Below are positions 54,848 to 64,000 of a stretch of 64,000 nt of DNA, one piece after another. The stretch spans positions 868,001 through 932,000 of the forward strand of contig CAJZBQ010000044.1 of NCBI GenBank assembly GCA_914767885.1, read 5' to 3'. Origin of the DNA: Blepharisma stoltei. Taxonomy: Eukaryota > Ciliophora > Heterotrichea > Heterotrichida > Blepharismidae. The notes beneath the pieces were generated by a model. The model searched no databases, was not told the DNA's origin, and saw only the letters and a list, made by a program, of their open reading frames with translations. How positions within the stretch are numbered: the stretch's first letter is position 1; every line of letters starts with the position of its first letter. The position numbers were made by a program, and so were the translations under genes.

Positions 54848-55453
54848 CAATTTCATTGTTTTCAACTGTATCAATCCTGTCTTTTTTGTTGAATCCAAAA
54901 TTCGGACAATTAAAACTGCACCCAAACTCATTTAACATTTTTCTTGCACTATCTGGATCTAAGCTTAATAACTTTTCAAATGGATTTTGATTTATTTTTG
55001 GTATTTTTTTTATTGAGTGAATCTTACTTATTAAATCAACTTGATTTAGCCTTATTTTTTCAATACGTTCTAGTGCCTCAATAAGTGAAAACTCTAATTC
55101 TTGTATTTTCCTGTATGCTTCTTTGATTAAGTTTTCTTTTATATCAACCAATTCTTTTGATAGCTTTTGCAGCTCTTCAACTAAGGCTTCCTTATTTTTT
55201 TGGTTTATTTTTAATTTCAAGGGTTTAAGTCTATGCTCTTCAATAGAATCATCTTGAGTATGTTCGTATATATGGACTCTGCAAGAGTATCTAGCAGGAT
55301 CTACACATTGGCAGCAGACTTTGACTTTATTTTTGCATCCTTGCTTTCAGCATTCCATGATTAAGAAAAAATTATATATTCAAGATAATAAAGACCACTA
55401 ACATTTTTATCATGATTTACTCTATGTAATATATAAGAATTAAATAATAATTT

Positions 55454-56361
55454 TTAAGCATCAAAAGCAGCGAGTTCAATATCTTCATTTGATTTTTCAT
55501 TTTCCTTTGATTTTCCAGAATTTACAGTAAAAGTAAGCAAAAATCCTCTAAAAAATTGGCAAAAAATAGGTGGCACCATTATAGAAATTGACACTAAAAT
55601 CCATTCACAGATTGCCTCAGCATTTTCATTTATAAGGAGGTTTGATGGTATTGAATATGCCCAATTCCACTCGACAATATTAATAATCGAAATAAATACA
55701 AAAACTCCTAAAAATACAGACAAAATAAAAAACCAGTGTCTTTCTTGAGCATTGAATGTGCTTTTTGATAATAAAAGTAAAGAATAAACAAGGGAAGACC
55801 AAGCAAGATTTGAAATGATAAAGCAGGTTGATAAAAATACGTAAATAAATTCTAGAGGAAGAATGTGTACACTGTTTACCTCATCAACTAAACTAATTAT
55901 AGGTAAAATTGAGCATGAAATAACTCCTAAGTATAATAATAAGTGCCTTTTTCACCTTGGTAAAGATGAACCGAAATGATAATAAGCTCCAGTGTACATT
56001 AAGATAAGGACTAGTGCAAAATATGTGCAAGATACGATAAAAACTCTGTCATGGCCTCTAAAACGGGCTTTATATAAAATTAATCAATAAATTAAGCTCC
56101 TTTTAAAAAAAAAATTAAATATATTTTAAGCAACCCACTAAAGCAGCCTAAATAGCCCAAAGTCGGCAAAAATGTAAAGCACGAGAAATTAGTTGCACAG
56201 GCTAGAATTAAATTTCCATAAACCATACCAATCATCAATCCTGAAAACCAAAACATAAGTTTAGGAACATTAATTGAGTATATCGATCTTCCTTCTTTTT
56301 CTCTATAACTAAACACTGGGAGTGAAAAAGAATGCCTAAACTCTTTGTCGTTCCCTTCCAT
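55454..56361 (-). CDS. Multi-pass membrane protein, Frag1/DRAM/Sfk1-like, one homopolymer frame change
   Basis: From ATG at 56361 (MEGNDKEFRHSFSL) the frame runs to an A10/T10 run at 56105-56114 and then continues one frame over to TAA at 55454; one extra base in the run would give 303 codons. UGA encodes Trp at IYWLIL and PRWKRH. About six hydrophobic helices are seen (LMFWFSGLMIGMVYGNLILA, VFIVSCTYFALVLILMYTGA, LLLYLGVISCSILPIISLV, FLSTCFIISNLAW, FFILSVFLGVFVFISIINIV, WILVSISIMVPPIFCQFF). Spacing and the late helix before a short acidic tail recall the Frag1/DRAM/Sfk1 family, but this is tentative. Its 3' end is the piece duplicated throughout the array. The homopolymer suggests assembly error rather than decay. 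Confidence 0.6.
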
Positions 56362-56806
56362 ATCTATTACTTAATTGAAAAATGAACGACAGGTATAAAA
56401 GTCTTTTTACAATTACGAAATTTCTCCAAAATTATGAATAAATGTGGGAAAATGCTTAAAATACTCATTTTTTAGGCAAAATTACTTTATTTGAGCTAAA
56501 TTTGAATTATTTAAAGTACATAAATAGGAAATTTAGCAGGAGAAAATTCATAAATCATAAAAAACCCCAGATTTCTTTATTTATTCTGGTTTAATAGCAA
56601 GCTATTTATTTTTCCAATAAATACCAAAACTGTAAACTAAATCTTATAAATTTTTATCAGTATTTTTATATTTGAAAAATCAATTAAAAATGCTGCTATT
56701 TATTAATTATTTTTAAATCAAAAATATATAGAAATATGCCTAATAGTTTCATGATAAAAATTTAAAAATTAATCTAATCTTCCTTAAAATAATCTAATCA
56801 TTTCTT
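56362..56806. promoter_or_regulatory. Divergent intergenic region
   Basis: 445 bp of very AT-rich DNA between the divergent membrane-protein and Sfi1-like genes. It must contain the 5' ends of both, but no individual promoter element can be defended by eye. Confidence 0.35.
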
Positions 56807-59800
56807 ATGGAATTCGTTAGGGGCAATCTTAATTCTAATAATAATAAAATGCCGACCAATGCAGAACTTGGTGCGTGCTTTCTTTCGAGGACTCTTGACC
56901 TCGCTGCAAGGAAGCATTACAACTCATTTTTCAAAACAACAACATGATCCAATGAGCCTCCACCTATCCAGTCTCCGTCGCCAGTTCAATCGCCATTCCC
57001 TCTTCTATCTCCTTCACCTTTACAATCTCCCTCTCAAATTTCACTCCGCAGTGAGTCCAGCCATGACCTATTCCCCCGTCTCGACCTCAACCAAGTATCC
57101 CGTGCTTCTCATATTTCCCATGACTCTAGTTCTTCATCAAGAAGGCGATACACCAGGCTCGAGATGCTTCGCAAAGTCATTGACAAGTTCATCCTCAGCA
57201 TCAAAATCAACATGGATCAAGAAGCCTTATGGAGATGGCAATTCGTCAACCAAAAAATGAAAAAAATAGAACAGCTTAACGCCCTCCGTGAAATAATGAA
57301 AAAGAAAAAAGAACGAGACTTAGTAAGCTCCCTTCACAAACTCAAATGGCAAACCACAGAAGACCGGCTAATACCCCAAAGAGGAAGACTCACCCCAGCC
57401 GACAAAAGAGATGTGCTAATGAAAGTTGTGAGGAAAATGATAATAACAGGAAGGGTCAACCTAGAGCAACGAGGACTATGGAAATGGTACATAAAGGCTA
57501 TTGATTTTTACCCATATGCCCCGCAGCCTTCGAATCTTCAATTGAATGCTACTGAAGCTTTGCATAGGACTATTATGAAGAATATATGCAGAAGAGTTAA
57601 CTATAGAGAATTCCAGGCTAAAAAAAGGTGCTTTAATTCGTGGAGAGACCCTGATGGACAAATTTTGGCACAAGTAGTAAGGAGAACTGCCACAAATCCA
57701 GGTGAGCTAAGAGCTAACAAAAAGCTGCTTGATAAAGAAAAATCAGAAAAACTAGTTAAAGGGCTAGAAAGACTTGGAAATCTCCGTCAAAATTTCGGCA
57801 AGCAGGTAATTTGGAAATGGTATCTTCACACTTTTCTCCAAAAAACACGCCAAGACTCTATTAAAAAGATTTTGCTTAAGCTAAAACTCCTCAGACTAGG
57901 GAAAAAAGAAAGTTTTTCTACATGGAGACTTTCCAGTATAAGCAAAACTGAAGAAATTTTTGAAGAAGAAAAAATAGTCTCAACAAAGTCAAAACTAATT
58001 GGAAAACAAAAACAAGTCAAGGTCAGATCAGGCAGAAATCAAGGCCAAGAAGTCGCAGCCATAAACTTGTCAAATTTAATCAAAAAAAGAATTGCTTCTA
58101 CAATGAACAATATGAGAATAGCTTCTGAAGCAAATGATAAAAGAAAAGCCATGATCAGAAAAACACTGCAGAACTTAGCCCTCATTGCAAAGCAGCATTT
58201 AAGAAAAGGCTTTGAGGAATGGAAACTTAACGCAAAAGAAAGAGAATTAGAAACCTCTAAAAGATCAGATAAAAACCAAATCATGAAAAAAAGCTTGAAA
58301 AATCTAGCCCATATCGCCAAAGAAATGGTGCAAAAGAGATTTAATGATTGGAAACTTTATTATAAAGTGGAAACAAATGACGATTTTTATGGGGAAAAAA
58401 TCAAAGATAATAGAAAAATGACTGTAAAATCCAGCATAAGGAACCTTTCACATATAGCTAAAGAAAAAGTCCAAAGCGGGTTCAATATATGGAGAGCTCA
58501 TAGAGACGAAGAAAATTCTTATAAAGAAAACGCTATCAAAAAAGCCCTGAAAAACCTATCACATGTAATCAAAAATACCCTTCAAAAGAGCTTCACTATG
58601 TGGGAAAATGCTGCAGGCATTGAAATCACTAAAAATAAAGAAAATTTGACACGAAAAAGTTTGCAGAATTTAGCCCACATTTTTAAGGAAGGGCTGCAGA
58701 ATGACTTATTTAATTGGAAATTATTTGTGGCTATAAAAGCAAATAGAGCGTTATCAAAAACAAGGGTTGGAATGACTGTGAAATCCTTTGGAGGGATCCA
58801 AAAAGTAGTAGTCCAGCCATACGAAGAATACGAAAATGACGAAATTTTTGTAAAAAGGTTCAGCTCAGTGGTAAGACCAGCAATTTTGTTAGAAGAAACA
58901 GCCCAAAAGCGCCAAACCGCTTATAATCCTATCACGCGTGTACTGTCAGTTCCAGTATTTGACTATGAATATAAGCGCACTATGAGAGCGGTTGACAATA
59001 AGCCACTGATATCTTTAGAAATTATTGATGAAAATAAAGAAATTTCAAGAAAAATCCTAAATCTGGAATGGGAGCAGAAAGTAATAAACAAGCTTAGAGT
59101 CGGGAAAAATTCGCCTTTGCATAGAGTTACCAGACCGATTTTGATGCCAGAAATAAAGCACTCAGTTAATACTCAAAGCTCTAGCTATAAATTACTATCA
59201 AAACCTAGCGTTCACATTGAAATGCTGAATTTCAATAAAATCAGGTCGAAATCTGCTATAAATAATCTTTCAGCATATGCTAGGCTCAGCTTGCAAAAAT
59301 TATTTGATAACTGGAAACAAGCCACAGTTTTGGCATCAGATGAAACTTATAAGAAAATTTTAGCAGACAGATTTTCAGCTGAAACTGATAAATTCAATGA
59401 AGACTCTATGGGTAAATTAGTTAAGAAAATGGCCCAAATTTCTGATATAAGAAATAAATTTAGGCAAAATGCTTTATATAGGTGGCTGAAATTCGCAAAT
59501 AAATATAATCATTTTTTATATTAAAATTGGCAATTTGCCTTATTTCTCATCATTTATTTATAATATAATTTTAAGCAGTATAAATACTCATCATTAGCTA
59601 TCAAAACATTATCTTCAGCGACCTCTGAAAGAAACAGAACAACCCTCAAAAAAGCTTTTGAAAAGCTCATCCCTGAAGATACCACTTCTTTGAATTTGTC
59701 TAAAAAACTTCACCTAAATGTCCTCAATAAAATCGCTATGTTCAGCTTATTCAAAGCATTTGGGATTTGGAAACAAAATATTGTAGAATTTGAAGAAATC

Positions 59801-62800
59801 GAAGAATTTGTGACGACTACTAAAGCCTCACAAGAAAGAAAGGTGTTTTTGCTTACTCCCCCCCCTCCGTGAGTGAACAAAAAAATTTTGTTCACTCACG
59901 GAGGGGGGGGTTATTTTTTTTATTTAAAAAAATTTATATATAAATTTTATAAAATTGTTTTTTTCTCGAAATTTTGAAAAAAAATCCTAATTCGCAAAAA
60001 TTGGAAAGCAAATATTAATTTAATTTATAAAATTTATGTTTTAAAAAGCAATTCGTTTTAAAATTAAACAGAATTAGCTCTAGATTTCATTATACTAATT
60101 ATCACTTATATATCAAATTTGTTTTCCATAAAAAATTTTTCTATTAAAAACATTTTTGTTCACTCACGGAGGGTGGGTTTTTGGGCAAAAAATAGCGATT
60201 TTCTAATGGTTTTGTTCACTCACGGAGGGGGGGGGAGTTAGGTCTAAAGTATTTAGTGTCCCCTATTTAAATTTCGAAGAGCCTGTTATAGAAAGACAAA
60301 GGTTTAGAATTGTAAATAAACCGTTAATTCAGCCTGAAATCGTGGATTTCTTGAATACCTTTACGAAAGCATGCTTACTCCCCCCCCCCTCCGTGAGCGA
60401 ACAAAACCATTAGAAAAATCGCCATTTTTTGACCAAAAACACACCCTCCGTGAGTGAACAAAAATATTTTTAATAGAAAAAATTTTAATAGAAAAAAAAT
60501 TTTGCTATATAAGTGATAATTAGTATAATGAAATCTAGAGCTAATTCTGTTTAATTTTAAACAAATTGCGTTTTAAAACATAAATTTTGCAAATTAAATT
60601 AGTATTTGCTTCCCAATTTTTGCAAATTAGGATTTTTTTTAAATTTCGAAAAAAATATTTTTTATAAAATTTATATATAAATTGTTTTTAAAAAAAAAAA
60701 TTAACCCTCCGTGAGTGAACAAAATTTTTTTGTTCGCTCACGGAGGGGGGGGGGAGTTAGGGAATTTGAAGCATATGTCAAGAATTAAGACACGACAAGC
60801 TTTTAACACGTGGAAGGAGTCAACTGACTTCGAAAATGACGAAATTTTATCAGCTGCCGTAAAAAGAAGATTCTTAAAAGGAAAGCCATCAAAGCCTAGA
60901 AGCCAAAAAATGGACACTATAGTCAATTACTTATTCAGGATGCATGAAACCAGAAGCCAGCTTCTTGGTAATGCTCTATTTAAATGGCTAGGCTACAGAC
61001 TTGCAGGACTTTCTACCCAGACTACCCACAATCTTCTATATAAACCTTTAACAATCCCTGAATTAGATTATTCATTTGACCTAAAAGCTATAAAATATTC
61101 AGGAATTTTAATGAAAAAGCCTAGAGTTATGATTGAAGAAATGGACGAATTCAAGAGAAATTCCCATTTATTAGCTGGAAAGCCAAAAGACAATGGAAAA
61201 ATGAGCTTAATTGTGGAGAAACTCTATAAAATTGCAAAATCAAAAGAACATGCAAGTGAATTAGCATTATTTAAATGGTTTAGTCATGATATAGATGAGA
61301 AATGTGAGAAATTATATTATAAAATATTTACTAAGCCTTTGACTATAGCAGAAATTGAAAGTTCTTATGAGAAATATAGTGAAAAAGTGTTAGCAAAACC
61401 AATTGCAATGATTGAGGAAATAAAAGAGCTGACTCAAGACCAAAAAGAAATTATGAAAAAGAGTGTAGTCAAATTGGCAAGAATTTTCAGAGGGAATCTG
61501 CAAAAGGTTATTAATAGATGGAAAATTAACCATCATAAGAAAACTACTGCTATTGCAAAAAGAAAGACAAAGGCAGTTAAAGTTAGATCAGCGCCAAGAA
61601 ATAGGCCAGCGTTTGAAATTTTAAATAAGCCTACTTAAGTTAAATTTTTATCAAGTATTATCGGCTAGCCATGTAGAAGTTTTATGCCCATTAATTCGCT
61701 GCACCATCTTGCTTGCCAGTCCGGTTCCACAGTTAAAGGCGTGTATTGCTCCTTCTGAATGAGGGCTTGCTCTAGTAATCTAGAGGTAAAGATACTGGGT
61801 CGCCGTGCCATAAGTCAACAGAATTAACTGTTCTGGAAAATTTGAAAAGTAATTCGAGTCAGGATGTCGACTGAGATGAAACCGTAGCCCATGTTGTAAC
61901 TCCTGTATCGCGCTGGGAAAATACCTGATGGTCAAGAAAACGCTCTCTGGCCTTTCTAGGCTATACCTATTCAAATTCTAACCTTTCTCTTGGCAAAAAC
62001 TTATCCCCGGATGTGAGCTTGCGGTCGGAAGCCAGGCATTACGCTACCAGGCCAAATAAAACCCGGCTGGCACATTTAACGCACGCTGCTCTCCTTCCAC
62101 AATATTCCTAGACCCTGTCTGGCTACAGGTGTTAATTGGGCAGGTTGGTTCACTAATCATTTTTATAAGCCTACAACTCAGCTTGAATTTATTGATCACT
62201 CAAAGACAATCAAAGATTTGCTTACAAACTTAACCCACGCAGTTAAATACAATTTACTCAGATCTCTCAATTCTTGGAAGAATAATGCACAGCTAATATC
62301 AGCAACAAAAACTGAAGCTCAAGTCACATTCAGTGTAATGCAAAAGGTATCAATTGCTCCAGAAATCAAATACGAAGAAAATGCAGCAAAGAAAATGCAT
62401 TTAAGAGTCTTAACTCTCCAATAATGACGAAAACCGTCTTTATTAAATGAGATACTAATTATTTAGTTAAAAGTTTTATTTCTATTTTAAAAATCAAGAA
62501 AAATCAAGAAAAATTAAGATGAATATTTTGTATTTTAAAAGTGCTGGACAAAAAATCTAATTCCATTTAAAAGAACCTAAAAAAATTTAAAGTTTATTAT
62601 TCATCAAAATGAGTGCATGTAAGCAAAATCGTCATGTTTGGACTGCATAAAGCATTTGATACTTGGAAACAAAATTTAGTAAAATATGAAGAAGTCGCAG
62701 AAATACAAATCTTTATTCCTATTAGCAAGCTTATAGTGATTCCAGAAATCCAATCAGCCCCAACTCTTATTTCCTTAGAAATACAAAAGACTTCTATACT

Positions 62801-64000
62801 CGCCCTGCCAAGAGTTCTTCCAGAGCTTTCAACAGAGCAACAAATACACGATATGGAGAATAAATATAGACAAAAAGTCCAAATCACCTCACTATCAGCA
62901 ATTCTTCCTCCACTTGTTGCACCTGAAATTTCTATTGAGCATAAAGCAGATAAAGTCCAATATTTCTCTTTGTCGAAAAAATCTATTGTGTACCCATTCT
63001 ATCAAGACGAAACTACAAAGAAAATAGGAGCCATTGCAAGGCATTTTTCAGCAGTCTCACAAAAGAGAGAAGAGTTTGCGAAACTTGCTCTATTTAAATG
63101 GTTCTCAAATACTAGAGATAGTGATATCAAGAGGACTTCTAGAACTATTTTCTCTGCATTTGCCAAACCTTTGTCGATGATGCAGTGCTTGATTGATGCA
63201 AAAGTTATTAGATACTCTGAAATAGTTATGAGAAAGCCAAGAATGATGATTGAAGTTAGCCCAATTTATTTAATTAAGATAAATATATTTATGTTTTTTA
63301 TTGCTTAATATACCTTATGTGCTCATAGATAAAGCTAATAGTCATTTCTAAAATGAGGTAACGCTTTTAATTATTTTTGCTCAGAGCCTCATATTTATTT
63401 ATAATAATTGAAGAAACTGATATAGTCAAGAAAAATTCGCATTTATTATCTGAAAAGCCTAAAGACGACCAAAAAATGCAAATGGCTGTTGAAAAGTTAT
63501 ACAGAATAGCCCAACTCAGAAAAATATTGACTGAAGTTGCAATCTTTAGATGGATTAGTCGTGGAATTACTGAGGAGGTAAAAAAGTTAGATTATAAATT
63601 ATTCACAAAGCCATTAACAACAGTTGAGTTTGAGAATTCTATTGAAGAGCACAGATATGCAGCCAAAGTTGTAGCCAAACCAATTGTGATTATAGAAGAA
63701 GTCGAAGAATTGACTCAAAGCCAAAAAGAAATCATGAAAAAATCAATTTATAATTTAGCTAGAATTTTCAGAGGAAATCTTCAAAAAGTTATTAATAGAT
63801 GGAAAATAAACCATCATAAGAAAAATACAGCAATTGCTAAGAGAAAGACAAAGGCAGTTAAAGTCAGATCAGCTCCAAGAAATAGGCCAGTATTCGAAAT
63901 TTTAAATAAGCCTACAACTCAGCTTGAGTTTGTGGACCACTCAAAGAATATCAAAGATTTGCTTACAAACTTAACCCACGCAGTTAAATACAATTTACTC
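56807..64000 (+). CDS. Giant Trp-repeat (Sfi1-like) protein gene interrupted by six IESs, runs off the window
   Basis: Start ATG at 56807 (MEFVRGNLNSNNNKMPTNAE; one UGA-Trp at residue 46). Coding segments: 56807-59505, 59587-59855, 60241-60377, 60760-61634, 62175-62405, 62624-63255 and 63414-64000. Together they make 5430 nt, 1810 codons, with no stop. After a Ser/Pro-rich stretch (about 47-110) comes an array of Lys-rich helical repeats of the form L-x-N-L-(A/S)-H-I-x-K ... Q-x-x-F-x-x-W-K. The W-bearing helices recall Sfi1-type centrin-binding repeats, so a basal-body or cortical-filament role is plausible but inferred. Inside the second half, a unit of about 465 residues is duplicated (starting at LSKKLHLNVL and again at AAKKMHLSKI). 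It faces away from the membrane gene, with a 445-bp AT-rich gap. Confidence 0.8.
59506..59586. repeat. IES-a in the Sfi1-like gene (81 bp)
   Basis: Flanked by the 7-bp repeat ATAAATA (59499-59505 and 59580-59586), which contains TA. It has in-frame stops. Removal yields ANKYSSLAIKTL. Confidence 0.75.
59856..60240. mobile_element. Family-1 MITE as IES-b in the Sfi1-like gene (385 bp)
   Basis: TTA at 59853-59855 and 60238-60240. Termini CTCCCCCCCC/GGGGGGGGAG, then GTGAGTGAAC boxes repeated in alternating orientation. Removal leaving one TTA gives KVFLLRSKVFSVPYLNF in frame; 385 is not a multiple of three. Confidence 0.9.
60378..60759. mobile_element. Family-1 MITE as IES-c in the Sfi1-like gene (382 bp)
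   Basis: TTA at 60375-60377 and 60757-60759. Removal gives TKACLGNLKHMSRIKTRQAF, which restores a complete Trp-repeat. It lies only 137 bp from the previous MITE but in the opposite internal orientation. Near-identical to 35412-35797. Confidence 0.9.
61635..62174. mobile_element. GC-rich insertion IES-d in the Sfi1-like gene (540 bp)
   Basis: Flanked by the 10-bp repeat ATAAGCCTAC (61625-61634 and 62165-62174). The second internal repeat of the same gene has the uninterrupted site at about 63908. GC-rich, no ORF. It shares AGCCAGGC(A/G)TTA with the R1 element at 54026. The 10-bp repeats and composition fit the retroposon-like class better than the TA class. Confidence 0.8.
62406..62623. repeat. 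IES-e in the Sfi1-like gene (218 bp)
   Basis: Flanked by TAAG (62402-62405 and 62620-62623). AT-rich with stops in all frames. Removal joins KKMHL to SKIVMFGLHKAF in frame, parallel to KKLHLNVLNKIAMFSLFKAF of the first repeat. Confidence 0.7.
63256..63413. repeat. IES-f in the Sfi1-like gene (158 bp)
   Basis: Flanked by ATTGAAG (63249-63255 and 63407-63413), which lacks TA. Removal joins RKPRMMIE to ETDIVKKNSHLL, parallel to KKPRVMIEEMDEFKRNSHLL of the first repeat, so the join is supported by homology. Confidence 0.75.

Larger units (their letters stand above)
53056..55358 (-). pseudogene. Kelch copy K18 with four insertions (founder-position copy)
   Basis: ATG at 55358 (MECWKQGCKNKVKVCCQC, UGA Trp4), ending ...VTQV-TAA at 53056. 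It lies between the intact TLC gene and the membrane-protein gene, the presumed founder position. In gene order: IES1 (54717-54847), an R1 element in the IFCYG codons (54026-54572), IES2 (53697-53827) and a family-1 MITE (53214-53459). The coiled coil is open (EALVEELQKLSKELVDIKEN). Substitutions and small indels in the last third suggest it is decaying despite its position. Confidence 0.7.
505..56361. other. Segmental-duplication array: membrane-protein 3' end / kelch / TLC units
   Basis: About 18 kelch-family copies alternate with TLC-gene copies. Read in gene direction, the unit is the last ~100 bp of the membrane-protein gene, then kelch, then the TLC gene. The complete order survives only at 51825-56361. 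Leftward units carry just the 3' tail of the membrane gene upstream of kelch (for example 9400-9470, 11818-11910, 14940-15005, 23400-23500, 29340-29450, 36860-36960, 46560-46640, 51105-51190). This suggests the right edge is the founder and the array grew by unequal duplication with some inversions (K6, K9, K13 and K15 on plus). Divergence, frameshifts and nested insertions differ between units, so growth was stepwise. Confidence 0.75.

Noticed and set aside
57476-58320. Minus-strand ORFs of 64-93 codons within the Sfi1-like gene
   Set aside because: They are shadows of the long plus-strand coding frame.
61980-62080. tRNA-like A-box (TAGCGTAATGCCTGG on the minus strand) in the 540-bp insertion
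   Set aside because: No B-box or cloverleaf could be completed by eye; not enough for a tRNA or tRNA-SINE call.
1-64000. CRISPR arrays, bacterial operons, integrated prophage
   Set aside because: Direct repeats here are dispersed elements, not regularly spaced; gene structure and code are ciliate.

Overview
The window reads as germline (micronuclear-type) DNA of a heterotrich ciliate, most likely Blepharisma or a close relative. UGA replaces UGG at the same residues of paralogous genes, so UGA is tryptophan while UAA and UAG still end genes. The DNA is AT-rich. Apparent genes are broken by insertions flanked by short direct repeats (TA, TTA/TAA and longer), and removing each insertion leaves one repeat copy and restores the reading frame. 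This is the hallmark of internal eliminated sequences (IESs) removed when the somatic nucleus is made. The species is inferred from code and structure, not from a database match.

Layout. Positions 1-500: a GC-rich repeat. Positions 505-55358: an array of about 18 full or partial copies (K1-K18 here) of a gene for an N-terminal Cys/His zinc-finger motif, a coiled coil and a kelch-like propeller. Copies alternate with full or decayed copies of a TLC-domain membrane-protein gene and with remnants of the 3' end of a multi-pass membrane-protein gene. Most copies lie on the minus strand; K6, K9, K13 and K15 are on plus. The intact ancestral order is visible at the right edge: membrane protein (55454-56361), kelch K18 (53056-55358) and TLC (51825-52904). 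Scattered in the array are a zinc-finger/F-box/Rab-like gene (1947-3372), a diverged second kelch family (18404-19432, 36955-37202, 37457-38506), a WD40 fragment, a ubiquitin pseudogene and a LINE-type retrotransposon remnant. Positions 56807 to beyond 64000: a giant Trp-repeat protein gene (Sfi1-like) broken by six insertions.

Mobile layer. Family 1 is a 250-390 bp MITE with C/G-run terminal inverted repeats and TTA/TAA target duplications (16 full or partial copies, two inside the Sfi1-like gene). Family 2 is a 130-225 bp element with TATAGC ends and TA duplications (six copies). There is one element with about 25-bp inverted ends in a diverged TLC gene. Two TA-bounded insertions, called IES1 and IES2 here, recur at fixed sites in the kelch genes; paralogs lacking them give the exact empty sites. 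A separate class of GC-rich 400-550 bp elements has 10-13 bp direct repeats, like SINEs or other retroposons.

Probably functional after excision: K8, K12, the second-family kelch gene at 37457-38506, the TLC gene at 51825-52904 and the Sfi1-like gene. The membrane protein at 55454-56361 is intact except for one frame change in an A10 run. Most other array members carry frameshifts or truncations. No rRNA, tRNA, CRISPR or bacterial-type signals were recognised, and no promoters could be supported.
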